A stretch of 64,000 nucleotides of DNA from Mesobacillus harenae (GTDB lineage: Bacteria > Bacillota > Bacilli > Bacillales > Cytobacillaceae): contig NZ_JABUNR010000016.1 of assembly GCF_013343715.1 (NCBI RefSeq), positions 1 to 64,000 on the forward strand. The letters are read 5' to 3'. Below the pieces are notes generated by a model. The model saw nothing but the letters and a program-made list of their open reading frames with translations, had not been told where the DNA came from and did no database searches. Made by a program: the position numbers and the translations under genes. Shown here piece by piece: positions 1 to 10,077 of this stretch. Within the stretch, counting starts at the first letter, position 1; every line of letters starts with the position of its first letter.

Positions 1-42
1 TTTTAAAACATCAATATCTAGGTTAAACTGTAATTGAGTCAT
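1..42 (-). CDS. 5' end of IS256-type (mutator) transposase, cut by window edge
   Basis: Only the first 14 codons are in the window, read leftwards from the ATG at 42-40: Met-Thr-Gln-Leu-Gln-Phe-Asn-Leu-Asp-Ile-Asp-Val-Leu-Lys. This opening is characteristic of Bacillus IS256-family (mutator) transposases as I remember them. An AGAGAGG ribosome site lies at about 51-57 with good spacing. The rest of the gene lies left of position 1. The end of the element should fall between here and the terminator at 164-201, possibly in the run around 100-125, but the inverted repeat cannot be fixed without the other end. Confidence 0.6.
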   Translation of the reverse strand, partial: MTQLQFNLDIDVLK

Positions 43-163
43 TATTATTCCTCTCTTCATTGTTATCGTGGTAGAAAACAGTGTTGCCAAGAGTGAATAA
101 AATGACTCTTTCTTTTTACACAATTATATGGACTTAATCTACAATCCGACTCTTTTCAACTAC

Positions 164-201
164 TAAAAAAGCCAATGGGATCTGCCCCATTGGCTTTTTA
201 G
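164..201 (-). terminator. Intrinsic terminator after the lipoprotein gene
   Basis: Fourteen-base stem (AAGCCAATGGGG with its complement) around a short loop, flanked by A and T runs so that it can work in both directions. It lies just past the stop codon of the leftward lipoprotein gene at 207. Confidence 0.85.
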
Positions 202-206
202 TCTCG

Positions 207-1181
207 TTATCGTGTAGTGATACTCCCTGCCATAATATATGGAACTGTGATTCTAGTCCCTGACACACTATCATAGGTATAAGTGTCTAATAGCGTTCCT
301 TGTACTGTTACAATGCTGTCCACAAATAGGACGGGAGGATTGTCCAGAATTTCAACCCAGACGGAATTATCAGCATCATAGTTATTTGGATCAGATATAT
401 TTACTAAAAATGATTTGGAGGTCTCGGTCATTGCATAGGGATCGTTATCAATTACTTGAGTGACTTTGCCTGTAACCTGAATTTTTTCGCTCATATATGC
501 GACATAGTTCTGTTTTAAATCTGTTGAGTTCACCGTTTTATAGGTTGTATCGTCGGGTGGTGCAGCAGCCTCAGGTTCTTGCTCTTCTTTTACCTCTTCT
601 TGTACTTCAGCTTCTTTTTCTTCCTCTCCGGCCTCGAAAATGACACCAGGCATTGGAACTTGATTAGCCGATTGAATTTCGATTGAATAAGCATTTGGCT
701 CGTTCCCTGCTGATAGACGAATGTGATCAGAGTCAGCGTACGCTCCCTGCATTTCCGCGAAAGACCCACCGAAGACCTGATCCGCAAGCAATTCGCTATT
801 TGCAGTCTCATTAACTGAGGCATTTAGTACTAACCTATATTCATCGCTTGCGTTTCTTTCACGATCCTCTTCTTTGAATTCGAAAGCAACTGTAGCTCTT
901 TCTTCTTCCATTTTAATTCCGTCAGCTTCTTTCACCATTGTACCTTCAACGTCGACGAGGGTAACACTATCAATCTCTGTCCCTTTTGGGAGATTAGAGG
1001 TGAAACCAGCCGACAGCTCGGATGTTTCTTCGGTAAAATTTAACGAAGTAAACGTAACTTCCAGCTGTTCTCGTTCTACAGCAGTTGCTTCTACTTCCTG
1101 ATCTGGCTCAGCCTCACTGCTACACCCAGCTAAAATTAAAACGGATACCATTAAAAGTGCTAGATAATTGAAGTATTTCAT
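207..1181 (-). CDS. Exported lipoprotein with C-terminal OB-fold-like domain
   Basis: A 324-residue lipoprotein. The N-terminus has a short charged stretch, a hydrophobic core and the lipobox Leu-Ala-Gly-Cys, so it should be lipid-anchored on the outer face of the membrane. The middle (about 30-185) is an acidic beta-rich region. An E/A/P-rich linker (about 190-215) follows. The last 110 residues (TYKTVNSTDL to the end, with QVTGKV and VTVQGTL strands) resemble the tRNA_anti-like/OB fold seen in other Bacillus lipoproteins. The ATG at 1181 is preferred over the one three codons upstream because AAAGGAG then sits 9 bases away. The substrate or partner is unknown. The gene appears monocistronic. 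Confidence 0.75.
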   Translation of the reverse strand: MKYFNYLALLMVSVLILAGCSSEAEPDQEVEATAVEREQLEVTFTSLNFTEETSELSAGFTSNLPKGTEIDSVTLVDVEGTMVKEADGIKMEEERATVAFEFKEEDRERNASDEYRLVLNASVNETANSELLADQVFGGSFAEMQGAYADSDHIRLSAGNEPNAYSIEIQSANQVPMPGVIFEAGEEEKEAEVQEEVKEEQEPEAAAPPDDTTYKTVNSTDLKQNYVAYMSEKIQVTGKVTQVIDNDPYAMTETSKSFLVNISDPNNYDADNSVWVEILDNPPVLFVDSIVTVQGTLLDTYTYDSVSGTRITVPYIMAGSITTR

Positions 1182-1391
1182 GATGTTCATCTCCTTTCAA
1201 GGTTACATTTTTTATAAATATGTAATTAAATTGACATAAATAATATACTAACATAATATTTGCAACACTTCTATAAGTAGTTAGTTCAAAATATGTCGGA
1301 ATCTATTAATCATCTTATACCAAGGATTTACAAGATTTTTACAGCCCCTTCGATATGATAGATTTTATAATATTGATAGGGGAGGAGAAGC

Positions 1392-2189
1392 ATGAAGAGG
1401 TTTCTAGTTGGAGTTCTAGTCATTACGGCAACCGTGACGCTGGTAGCCGGGAAACAGCATTGGGATGAAAAGCTTGACTCTGTTTATACAAAAACGGAGC
1501 AAGCCGCTGTAAAAGTAAAAGCCGAAACTCAGGATAGCTCAACTGAGGAAATTATCCTTACCGCTGCCGAGCGAAAGGACGAGATAGCACATCTCACCAA
1601 AAATCTTCCTAATGAGCTTAAGAGCAAGTTTGCTGAGGCAGCACCTGAGAATCCGCTGCAACTCGCGATTCTCGGATCAGCCTCTACTTCCCTGCACGAA
1701 ACAGCCTGGCCAAACCTATTAAAAAAAGACCTGCTAAAATCTTACGGTGAGAATTACATTACCATCACCATCCAGGAGATTAAACAGAAAACGTCTGCAG
1801 AGGTCGTAAAAGAGATGCTATACCAGGAAACAGCCGCTGCTAAGCCTGACATTCTCCTAATTGAGCCCTTCCTTTTGTATGACAACGGCAAAGTCACCAT
1901 GCCCAATCGTTTAGAAAATCTAACAACGATGCTCAACGAGTTCCGGAATGCAAACAAAGATATTTCGATCCTGATTCAGCCAGCCAACCCAATTCCCGAC
2001 TCATTCCATTACCCAAAAGAAGAATACGATTTAAAGCGCTTTGCCAAAAGAAACAACTATATCTACTTAAATCACTGGGGAGCCTGGCCTGATAAGCTTA
2101 CAGATCACCTGACAAAGGATAATTTGCCGAATGAGGAAGGAAATAAGATTTGGGCTGGATTTTTAGCTAAGTACTTTATTAATATGTAA
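1392..2189 (+). CDS. SGNH/GDSL-hydrolase-like exported protein
   Basis: A 265-residue protein with an N-terminal hydrophobic segment (residues 3-20) that is a signal anchor or signal peptide. The remainder has the layout of Bacillus SGNH-type hydrolases: a first strand ending in ILGSAST where the family has GDS, a region DILLIEPFLL resembling block III, and a C-terminal region DHLTKDNLPNEEGNKIW where the catalytic Asp/His are usually found (D-x-x-H becomes less clear here). Because the GDS motif is altered to GSAS, activity is uncertain. Start ATG has GGGGAGGAG 5 bases upstream. A terminator follows directly, so it is a single-gene unit. Confidence 0.6.
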   Translation: MKRFLVGVLVITATVTLVAGKQHWDEKLDSVYTKTEQAAVKVKAETQDSSTEEIILTAAERKDEIAHLTKNLPNELKSKFAEAAPENPLQLAILGSASTSLHETAWPNLLKKDLLKSYGENYITITIQEIKQKTSAEVVKEMLYQETAAAKPDILLIEPFLLYDNGKVTMPNRLENLTTMLNEFRNANKDISILIQPANPIPDSFHYPKEEYDLKRFAKRNNYIYLNHWGAWPDKLTDHLTKDNLPNEEGNKIWAGFLAKYFINM

Positions 2190-2194
2190 ATAGG

Positions 2195-2230
2195 CAAAGC
2201 CAGTGGAGGCGCCCCCACTGGCTTTATTTG
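2195..2230 (+). terminator. Intrinsic terminator of the SGNH-like gene
   Basis: AAAGCCAGTGG pairs with CCACTGGCTTT around GAGGCGCCC-type loop bases, followed by TTATTTG. It lies 6 bases after the stop codon. Confidence 0.85.
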
Positions 2231-2441
2231 GGTGGTATGTAATTGTTTGGCTTTAGGATATTGATAAATGCAATTAATTGCTGAATACGTCCTAAAAATG
2301 ATACGGAAATCAAAAATTGCGCCTATTCCCTTCTCCAACTGTTGTAGACCTAGTTACTAGAGAGAAACTTTATTCGTAACGGGCATTCTCTTTTGCTAGC
2401 CAGTTTATTGGCGAGGGGTATTGGCAATCGTATGTTTCTCT

Positions 2442-3338
2442 TTAATTTCCCAGAATTAAAAGTAAAATCGGCAGCGTTACCGTACTAAGAGCTGTCGTAA
2501 ACAGTGTGCTTGCCGCGACCAAATCGGGTTCAGTATTAAACTGAAGTGCAAAGAGAGTCGTGTTTGCTGCCGTCGGCATAAACGAAGTAATGATTAAGAT
2601 TGTTTGAATTAAAGGGTCGACCGGAAGCAAAAGGGCCATCACCGTCCCTATAATGGGGCTGACGATCATCTTCGTCCCTGCTGTAAAAACCAAATCTTTC
2701 TTGGATATCGACGAAAACGTAATAGTAGACAGCTGCATACCCAAAGTTAAGAGAATCAACGGAATGGTCGCGTCCGCTAAAAAGGAAACCGTTGAACCCG
2801 CAATCTCAGGAATCTTCCATCCAGACTTTTGAACGATGATACCAAGAAGACACCCATATAAAATTGGCATCGTCAGCACTTTTCGGATGGCTTCCTTTGT
2901 ATTCATTCCTTCTTTGGCTCCCACTGCCGCATAATAAAGGCCAACCGAATTCATAAGAAGCGACTGGATGACCATCAAAACTACCGCGTAGGAAAACGCC
3001 GTCTCACCAAAGGCAAACAATATGACAGGCGCCCCATAATTTCCGGCATTCATGAACACACCAGCCAATACCCCAGCAGAACGCTGGGACTTTGAATACC
3101 CTCCAAAAAAAGATACAAGATGAACAAAAAGAATCATGACCAAGCATAGCAAGACAGCAAACAATGCCAAATAGCCATGTTCGGCTTTTAACGGATTTTC
3201 ATAAAAAACACGAAATGCTAAAAAGGGATAGAAAAGATAAATAGCAACACCAGACAAGCTACGAATATCAAACGAAAACCGTTTTTGGGCAAAAAACCCA
3301 AGTAAAAGCACAAAATATATTGGCAATACACTGACCAA
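2442..3338 (-). CDS. AEC (auxin efflux carrier) family transporter
   Basis: A polytopic membrane protein of about 298 residues with the AEC-family pattern: two five-helix halves, an N-terminal PIYFVLLLGFF helix and the conserved NAGNYGAPV segment in helix 4. Related proteins (for example MdcF, MleP) export or import malonate, malate and other small carboxylates. The reading frame is open to a TTG at 3368, but that codon lies inside a terminator hairpin. A TTG at 3338 has GGGAGGG 5-6 bases upstream and gives a normal AEC N-terminus, so I prefer it. It is the last gene of the TRAP/CoA-transferase cluster but is separated from the gene before it by a terminator, so it may be read through or have its own promoter. 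Confidence 0.8.
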   Translation of the reverse strand: MVSVLPIYFVLLLGFFAQKRFSFDIRSLSGVAIYLFYPFLAFRVFYENPLKAEHGYLALFAVLLCLVMILFVHLVSFFGGYSKSQRSAGVLAGVFMNAGNYGAPVILFAFGETAFSYAVVLMVIQSLLMNSVGLYYAAVGAKEGMNTKEAIRKVLTMPILYGCLLGIIVQKSGWKIPEIAGSTVSFLADATIPLILLTLGMQLSTITFSSISKKDLVFTAGTKMIVSPIIGTVMALLLPVDPLIQTILIITSFMPTAANTTLFALQFNTEPDLVAASTLFTTALSTVTLPILLLILGN

Positions 3339-3359
3339 GCTAATCCCTCCCAAAAAAGA

Positions 3360-3392
3360 AAAAGGCAAAAAGAGATACCTTTTTGCCTAAAA
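3360..3392 (-). terminator. Terminator between the HMG-CoA-lyase-like gene and the AEC gene
   Basis: On the minus strand AGGCAAAAAGG pairs with CTTTTTGCC around a TATCT loop and is followed by TTTTTCTTTTTT. It begins at the stop codon of the upstream gene (3387) and ends just before the ribosome site of the AEC gene. Confidence 0.8.
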
Positions 3393-4292
3393 CGGTGACG
3401 GATGAAGTTCCAACCGCTTCCCTGCTTTAGCGACTTGACCAGGAGTCGCGTGTCCAATTATCTTCGGAAGTTCTCTGGCCAACGAGAGGATGTGATCAAG
3501 ATCAACACTAGTCGTAAATCCCATGTTAGAGAGCATATGAACGACATCTTCGGTGCAGACATTTCCAGAAGCCCCAGGAGCAAACGGACATCCTCCAATT
3601 CCGCCAAGTGCAGCATCAAACCTGTCAGCCCCTGCCTCGATTGCATACAGGATATTGGAGAGCCCTAAGCCTCTTGTGTTGTGAAAATGAAGCGTAAGCG
3701 GGATTTCTGGAAAGCGCCTCTTGACTTCTCTCACCATGGCCTCAACTTGTGTGGGGTATGCCATTCCTGTTGTATCAGCAAGCGTAAAGCTGTTCATGCC
3801 CATGGATAAATACGAATCCACAATTCTAAGTATTCCATCCGAACTAATCTCCCCTTCAAACGGGCAGCCAAACGCAGTGGCCACTGTTCCGTTCGCAAGG
3901 ACATTTGCGGACCTTGCCATCGAAATGATGCGGGAAAAAGAATCAAGTGACTCGGAATGGCTTCGGTTAACATTGGCGCGATTATGGGTGGCACTTGCAC
4001 TCATGACAAGGTTCAATTCATCTACTGGTGATTGAAGCGCAAGTTCAGCCCCCTTTTCGTTCGGCACTAATACTACATATGTCACATTCGGATTTTTTTC
4101 GATCCCGTTTAACACCGCTTTTGCGTCTTTTAGCTGCGGGACATGTCTCGGTGAGACAAAGGATGTGACTTCGATTTTGGAAAAACCCGCTACGCTTAAC
4201 TCGTTAATAAGGCGGATTTTTTCCTCTGTGGGAATAAATGAAGGTTCCATCTGAAAACCGTCCCTTGTGACGACCTCTTGAACATGTATCAT
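3387..4292 (-). CDS. HMG-CoA-lyase-like acyl-CoA lyase
   Basis: A 301-residue TIM-barrel enzyme of the HMG-CoA lyase branch of the HMGL-like family. Visible signatures: TRDGFQME at the N-terminus (metal-binding Asp11), VTSFVSPRHVPQ, LHFHNTRGLGLSN (two metal-binding His) and GGIGGCPFAPGASGN with the catalytic loop Cys. These enzymes cleave a 3-hydroxy-acyl-CoA to acetyl-CoA or another short acyl-CoA plus a keto acid. Paired with a CoA-transferase and a dicarboxylate-type transporter, its substrate here is more likely a citramalyl-CoA or methylmalyl-CoA type ester than HMG-CoA from leucine breakdown; that is inference. ATG with GGGGGGAAG upstream, 12 bases after the dehydrogenase gene. Confidence 0.85.
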   Translation of the reverse strand: MIHVQEVVTRDGFQMEPSFIPTEEKIRLINELSVAGFSKIEVTSFVSPRHVPQLKDAKAVLNGIEKNPNVTYVVLVPNEKGAELALQSPVDELNLVMSASATHNRANVNRSHSESLDSFSRIISMARSANVLANGTVATAFGCPFEGEISSDGILRIVDSYLSMGMNSFTLADTTGMAYPTQVEAMVREVKRRFPEIPLTLHFHNTRGLGLSNILYAIEAGADRFDAALGGIGGCPFAPGASGNVCTEDVVHMLSNMGFTTSVDLDHILSLARELPKIIGHATPGQVAKAGKRLELHPSPF

Positions 4293-4304
4293 TCTTCTTC
4301 CCCC

Positions 4305-5366
<1,062 letters not shown>

Positions 5367-5370
5367 TTTG

Positions 5371-6036
5371 TTACTCCTCTCCAAATACTGTCTTTAGATG
5401 TGCTAGGTCACACTGGATGTGTTCACTCATCAAAGCGGACGCTTTTTTCGATTCCCCCGCGAGAATCGCTTCATATATCCCAAGATGATCCTCCAGCATT
5501 TGACTTAACCGTTCTCCTCTTACTACGTTATAGGAACGGTAGAAGTGCGTTAGTGAACGAAGCTGCCTCAATTGTGCCTTCAGGCGGAGGTTTCTGCTTT
5601 TTTCTACAATAAAATCATGAAAATCGGAGTTAGCCTTGATGATCGCTTCCAAGTTTACTTCATCGCTTGTGATAAGCTGTTTCATCCTTTCGACCACTTC
5701 CGAGAAAGCTTCTTTTTCTTTTTCTGTCATTAATTCTGCTGCCAGACGGGCTGCAAGGGATTCAAGCATTTCACGGCATTCATAAATATCGATCAAATCC
5801 GAAACTGTTGGCTTATAAACAAAGAGTTGATTCCGTTCTCCCCGGACGAGAAGTCCCTCCTGCTCCAGCATCCGAATCGATTCTCGGACCGGACCTCTAC
5901 TTACGTTGAGCTGGTCGGCGATGTGTACCTCATTAATACGCTCTTCTAACAAGGTATCTCCATTTAGAATCGATTCGCGGATCATTTCATATACTTGTTC
6001 ATATAACGGTTTTGGTTTTTGAATGATGGCTTTCAT
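5371..6036 (-). CDS. GntR-family regulator, FadR/FCD subfamily
   Basis: A 221-residue regulator. Residues 10-75 form a winged helix (EQVYEMIRESIL, LNVSRGPVRESIRMLEQEGLL). Residues 85-215 form an all-helical FCD domain with the metal/ligand residues Asp (SDFHDFIVEKS) and His (EDHLGIYEAI, SEHIQ). FCD regulators usually bind the carboxylate degraded by their own operon and leave their operator when it is bound. The gene sits inside the operon between the CoA-transferase and dehydrogenase genes, so it is autoregulated if the palindrome at 11158-11169 is its operator. Confidence 0.9.
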   Translation of the reverse strand: MKAIIQKPKPLYEQVYEMIRESILNGDTLLEERINEVHIADQLNVSRGPVRESIRMLEQEGLLVRGERNQLFVYKPTVSDLIDIYECREMLESLAARLAAELMTEKEKEAFSEVVERMKQLITSDEVNLEAIIKANSDFHDFIVEKSRNLRLKAQLRQLRSLTHFYRSYNVVRGERLSQMLEDHLGIYEAILAGESKKASALMSEHIQCDLAHLKTVFGEE

Positions 6037-6061
6037 CCCTTTACGCCGTCCTTTCTGGCCT

Positions 6062-7258
6062 TTATAGAATTCCTTTAGCCTTCAGCTGTTGAATTTTTTC
6101 AGCCGAGTAGCCTAAAACATTCCCAAACACTTCTTCGTTGTGCTCGCCAAGTTTTGGTCCGGCCCACTTTATATCGCCTGGGGATTCACTGAATTTCGGC
6201 ACAATCCCCGGCATCTTTAGTTTTCCAAGGTCTTCAACCGGAACACTTTGAATCATCTCGCGCGCCTGGTAATGAACATCTTGGAACATGTCTTCAATGC
6301 TGTAAATAGCACCGGACGGGACATCAAAGGAGTCCAGGACTTCCAGTGCTTCCTTTAGCGTTTTCGTTTTCGTCCATTCTTCAATAGCTTCATCCAGCTC
6401 TTCGCTTTTTCCCGCTCGAAGATCATTGGTCGCATAAAGCGGAGATTCCGCCATATCATTCCGGCCGACCGCTTTCATCAGCCGCTTGAAAATGCTATCC
6501 CCATTTCCGCCAATCACGATATATTTCCCATCCTGGCAGAGATATGTATTAGACGGAACGATCCCTGGAAGGGTGCTTCCTGTTCTTTCACGTATATGCT
6601 GGAATTGATCATACTCCGGAACCATGCTTTCCATCAGGCTAAAAATTGCCTCATAAAGCGCAAGGTCAATAAACTGTCCTTTATTAGTTCCAAGCACGTC
6701 ACGATGATAAACCGCCATCATGGCACTCATCACGGCGTAAAGAGAAGAAACGGAATCGCCAAGAGAGATCCCTACTCTTGTTGGCGGCCGGTCAGGGTAA
6801 CCTGTTAAGTAGCGGATTCCCCCCATCGCTTCTCCAATACTTCCAAATCCTGGTTTTTTATTATAAGGCCCGTCCTGCCCGTATCCCGAAATACGGACCA
6901 TAATCAGGCGAGGATTAATTTCTTTTAGAGTTTCATAGCCAATTCCCCACTCTTCAAGTTTACCAGGTCTGAAGTTTTCAATCATTATATCGGTCTCTTT
7001 GATGAGGTCTTTTATAATCTCTTTTCCTTCTTCTTGCTTTAAGTCAAGTGTAATGCTTTTTTTATTCCTGGCCTGCACATACCACCAAAGCGAGGTATCA
7101 CCATGCATCTTTCGCCATTTACGAATTGGGTCTCCCGTTGCCGGCGATTCGACTTTAATAACGTCTGCCCCAAAATCAGCGAATATCCTTCCGGCAAACG
7201 GGCCGGCTATGAGGGTTCCAAGTTCCAATACCCGCAGGCCCTTCAATAAAGATGTCAT
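6062..7258 (-). CDS. CaiB/BaiF (class III) CoA-transferase
   Basis: A 398-residue class III CoA-transferase. Visible features: LRVLELGTLIAGPFAGRIFADFGADVIKVE at the N-terminus of the fold, the catalytic Asp in the segment QFIDLALYEA, and IMIENFRPGKLEEWGIGYE. Enzymes of this family move CoA from a donor such as succinyl-CoA to a carboxylic acid through an aspartyl-anhydride. Next to the lyase gene it should activate the transported acid. The ATG at 7258 follows AAAGGAGG by 5 bases. An in-frame ATG six codons upstream would include that ribosome site in the protein and is rejected. The start lies 18 bases after the asparaginase stop. Confidence 0.9.
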   Translation of the reverse strand: MTSLLKGLRVLELGTLIAGPFAGRIFADFGADVIKVESPATGDPIRKWRKMHGDTSLWWYVQARNKKSITLDLKQEEGKEIIKDLIKETDIMIENFRPGKLEEWGIGYETLKEINPRLIMVRISGYGQDGPYNKKPGFGSIGEAMGGIRYLTGYPDRPPTRVGISLGDSVSSLYAVMSAMMAVYHRDVLGTNKGQFIDLALYEAIFSLMESMVPEYDQFQHIRERTGSTLPGIVPSNTYLCQDGKYIVIGGNGDSIFKRLMKAVGRNDMAESPLYATNDLRAGKSEELDEAIEEWTKTKTLKEALEVLDSFDVPSGAIYSIEDMFQDVHYQAREMIQSVPVEDLGKLKMPGIVPKFSESPGDIKWAGPKLGEHNEEVFGNVLGYSAEKIQQLKAKGIL

Positions 7259-7276
7259 ATTTTCTCCTCCTTTCAA

Positions 7277-8248
7277 TTAAGCAAAGTGGCTCTGGATCTC
7301 TTCCTTGCTACAACCCGCACGAAGCAAGACTGCCAGCTTGATTCTGGCCTTTTTGCTGTCATAGTCACTGCCGCTCAGCACACCACGGTTAGTTAGATCA
7401 AAAACACTTCCGGGGAAATCATACACATGGCGCACATCTCCTTCATACGCCCTTGTTGTAATGAGAACCATGATTCCTTCTTCAACCGCTTTTTCAATTT
7501 CTTCCATAGCAAGAGGGGATATATGTCCACGGCCAGATCCTTCTAACACTATGCCTTTTGCCCCTTTTTTTCGGGAAGCTTGAATAAATACGCCATCGCT
7601 TCCTAAATAAGAAGGAATAATGTCCACCCGTTCAACCGGGGAGGAAATTGGGAAGTATTCTCTTTCGGCCGGCTTTTGATACACTTTCACCGTTTCCTGA
7701 TCCACTGTCCCGATGTAGCCGTAGCCATCTGAATAGAAACCTGCGATATTCGATGCATGGATTTTTTTTACGTAGCGAGCCGTGAAAATTCGTTCATTAA
7801 AGACAACGATAACCCCTGCATCCCTTGTTTTTTCACTTGCAGCCGCTAAGACCGACTGCTTGATGTTAACAAAGGCGTCCGTCCCCATCACATTGGGGCC
7901 CCTTTGAGAGCCCGTGATAATTACCGGGCGTGAATCATTAATCGTTAAATCCAAAAAATAAGCGGTCTCTTCAAGGGTGTCGGTTCCATGTGTGACCACA
8001 ACCCCGTCAACTTCCTCTTGTGCCAGTTCCGTTTCAATGGCCTCTTTTAACGCCCAAAGCGTGTTCTCATTCATTTGATTGCTTGGAATTTGAAAGACCG
8101 ACCGGACCGTAACATTGATATCATCTGGAAGTTCGCACATCGATTTTAATTCCTCACCTGTCAGCATACCTGATGTTAAAAGACCGGTCTCGGGGTTAAA
8201 TCGGCTTGCAATCGTTCCCCCCGTGGTTAAAAGCGAAATGTTTTTCAA
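7277..8248 (-). CDS. L-asparaginase-family amidohydrolase
   Basis: A 323-residue enzyme of the asparaginase/glutaminase family. Both catalytic threonine motifs are present: TTGGTIAS at residues 8-15 and HGTDTLEE near residue 86, with the Lys of the second triad in PVIITGSQR-type context. It lacks a signal peptide, so it is cytoplasmic. The start is TTG with GGAGGG 8 bases before it. Its place between a TRAP transporter and CoA-dependent catabolic enzymes is unusual and suggests that it may hydrolyse an amide or lactam of the transported compound rather than asparagine; this is inference. Confidence 0.85.
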   Translation of the reverse strand: MKNISLLTTGGTIASRFNPETGLLTSGMLTGEELKSMCELPDDINVTVRSVFQIPSNQMNENTLWALKEAIETELAQEEVDGVVVTHGTDTLEETAYFLDLTINDSRPVIITGSQRGPNVMGTDAFVNIKQSVLAAASEKTRDAGVIVVFNERIFTARYVKKIHASNIAGFYSDGYGYIGTVDQETVKVYQKPAEREYFPISSPVERVDIIPSYLGSDGVFIQASRKKGAKGIVLEGSGRGHISPLAMEEIEKAVEEGIMVLITTRAYEGDVRHVYDFPGSVFDLTNRGVLSGSDYDSKKARIKLAVLLRAGCSKEEIQSHFA

Positions 8249-8260
8249 GTTTTTCCCTCC

Positions 8261-9526
8261 TTAGACAAAGAACGTTAATAGCTGCGGAACAAATATAAAG
8301 ATAATCAAGGCAATGATGTACATGATAATATACGGAATGGTGTACTTAACGACTTGTTCAAATCGAATATTGGCGATGTTACTCGCGACAAACAAATTCA
8401 ATCCAACCGGAGGTGTAATTTGACCAACCGCAAGCGCAATGACCATAAATACTCCAAAATAAAGCGGATCAATTTGAGCAGTCTGCAAGACCCCTACCAA
8501 TGTAGGAACGATCAAGACAATTGCAGCAACATTATCTAAGAATGTGCCAAGAAGCATAAGCATCGCCAGGAGAATAAACATGATAAAAATTTTGTTGTCT
8601 GTGATGCTCATCATCATCTCCGCGAGTTTCCCCGGTACCTGTTCACGAGCAATGACGTACCCAAAAATATGGGCGGTTGCAATTAGGAACATAATCATCG
8701 CTGTGTTCTCAGCGGTTGTTTTCAAAATATTAAATAGCTTTCTGATAGTTAGGTTCCGATAGATAAAAAAGCCGACCACTAAACCATATAAGCTAGCAAC
8801 TGCTGCTGATTCGGTCGGAGTAAATGCCCCAGAGTATATGCCGCCTAAAATGATGACCGGCATCAAAAGTGCAATCAAGCTGCTTGCGATTACCTTCTTC
8901 TTCTCGCTCCATGGAATTGGTTCTTCTTTTGGAAGATTGTCTTTTCTTGCGCGCAAATAGGTAATTGTCATAATTCCTAAAGCGAGCAGAAGACCTGGCA
9001 CAATACCAGCCATAAACAAATCACCAATTGAGACTCCGGCTGTTACTCCGTATAACACCATTGTTAAACTTGGCGGAATAATCAGTCCAAGCACTCCGGA
9101 AGAAGCGACGACTGCTGCCGAGAAGCCTTTGTTATAGCCTTTTTCTGTCATGGATGGAATCATAATCGATCCAATAGCGGCCGTTGTTGCAGGAGCCGAA
9201 CCAGAGATAGCTCCAAAGAAAGCCGATGCCCCCGTCGACACTTGAGCAAGCCCCCCGCGGTAGCGTCCAACCATAATTAAAGCAAGACCGACGAGTTTAT
9301 TTGAAATTTTCGCTTCAGCCATAATGTTACCCGCTAGCAAGAATAGAGGGATTGCCATAATTGGAAACGAGTTTACCCCAGAAAACATCTTTTGCACCAC
9401 AATTAAAAGCGGAATTTGGCTGCCACTAAAGACAAAGGCGGAAACCGAACCAAGAGCAAGGGCAATCGCGATCGGAACACCGATTAAAAGGAGTACAAAA
9501 AAGGCAATAAACAATATGGAAATCAT
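8261..9526 (-). CDS. dctM: TRAP transporter large permease (DctM)
   Basis: A 421-residue membrane protein with about 12 helices and the DctM pattern: GVPIAIALALGS, FPIMAIPLFLLAGNIM, GASAFFGAISGSAPATTAAIGSIMIP and a repeat of this architecture in the second half (TESAAVASLYGLVVG, VGQITPPVGLNLFVAS). It forms the sodium-coupled transport channel of a tripartite carboxylate transporter. Its ATG overlaps the dctQ stop by ATGA, typical of coupled translation. Confidence 0.95.
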   Translation of the reverse strand: MISILFIAFFVLLLIGVPIAIALALGSVSAFVFSGSQIPLLIVVQKMFSGVNSFPIMAIPLFLLAGNIMAEAKISNKLVGLALIMVGRYRGGLAQVSTGASAFFGAISGSAPATTAAIGSIMIPSMTEKGYNKGFSAAVVASSGVLGLIIPPSLTMVLYGVTAGVSIGDLFMAGIVPGLLLALGIMTITYLRARKDNLPKEEPIPWSEKKKVIASSLIALLMPVIILGGIYSGAFTPTESAAVASLYGLVVGFFIYRNLTIRKLFNILKTTAENTAMIMFLIATAHIFGYVIAREQVPGKLAEMMMSITDNKIFIMFILLAMLMLLGTFLDNVAAIVLIVPTLVGVLQTAQIDPLYFGVFMVIALAVGQITPPVGLNLFVASNIANIRFEQVVKYTIPYIIMYIIALIIFIFVPQLLTFFV

Positions 9527-10017
9527 TTTTCCACCGCCTCTTCATTTGAAGTTGGGTCTTTTCCTTTAAATTCTAAAACGATAGCTTCTAGCATATAAAG
9601 GATGCTAATAAAGCCTGCAATCGGTATCGACAGCGTGATATAGCCATTCGGTATCTGTGTTGCTGGGGCCAAATGGTTCATGCTGCTTTCAGTCAAATGG
9701 ATTCCTTCAGTTAACAAAATCCAGGAAAATACGAGAATTAATAAATATGTAAGAATGCGAGCAGCCTTCTGCACGGCTTTGGGACACAGCTCAACAAAAA
9801 ACTCAACAGCGATATGGGACCTGTTTCGAAGAACAACGGTTGCCCCAATCATCACCAGCCACACCATCGCAAATCGGGCAAGCTCTTCAGACCCTATTAA
9901 GGGTTTAGATAAAACATAACGAAAAAAGACCTGGGCAATCACAAGGGAGGTCATTACCCCAAGGAGGACCCCGGAAAGGTTATGGACCCAGCGGTTGACT
10001 TGATTTAAAAGCTTCAT
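9523..10017 (-). CDS. dctQ: TRAP transporter small permease (DctQ)
   Basis: A 164-residue protein with four predicted transmembrane helices and the DctQ signatures FRYVLSKPLIGSEELARFAMVWLVMIGATVVLRNRSHIAVEFF read in pieces across residues 30-80. It helps the large permease and binding protein assemble. The ATG follows GAGGGG by 5-6 bases. It lies between dctP and dctM in the usual order. Confidence 0.93.
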   Translation of the reverse strand: MKLLNQVNRWVHNLSGVLLGVMTSLVIAQVFFRYVLSKPLIGSEELARFAMVWLVMIGATVVLRNRSHIAVEFFVELCPKAVQKAARILTYLLILVFSWILLTEGIHLTESSMNHLAPATQIPNGYITLSIPIAGFISILYMLEAIVLEFKGKDPTSNEEAVEK

Positions 10018-10077
10018 ATTTTCCCCTCCTCATTTAAAGGGGGAGAAGGCCTTACACCTTCCCCCCTTCTTCTTAAA

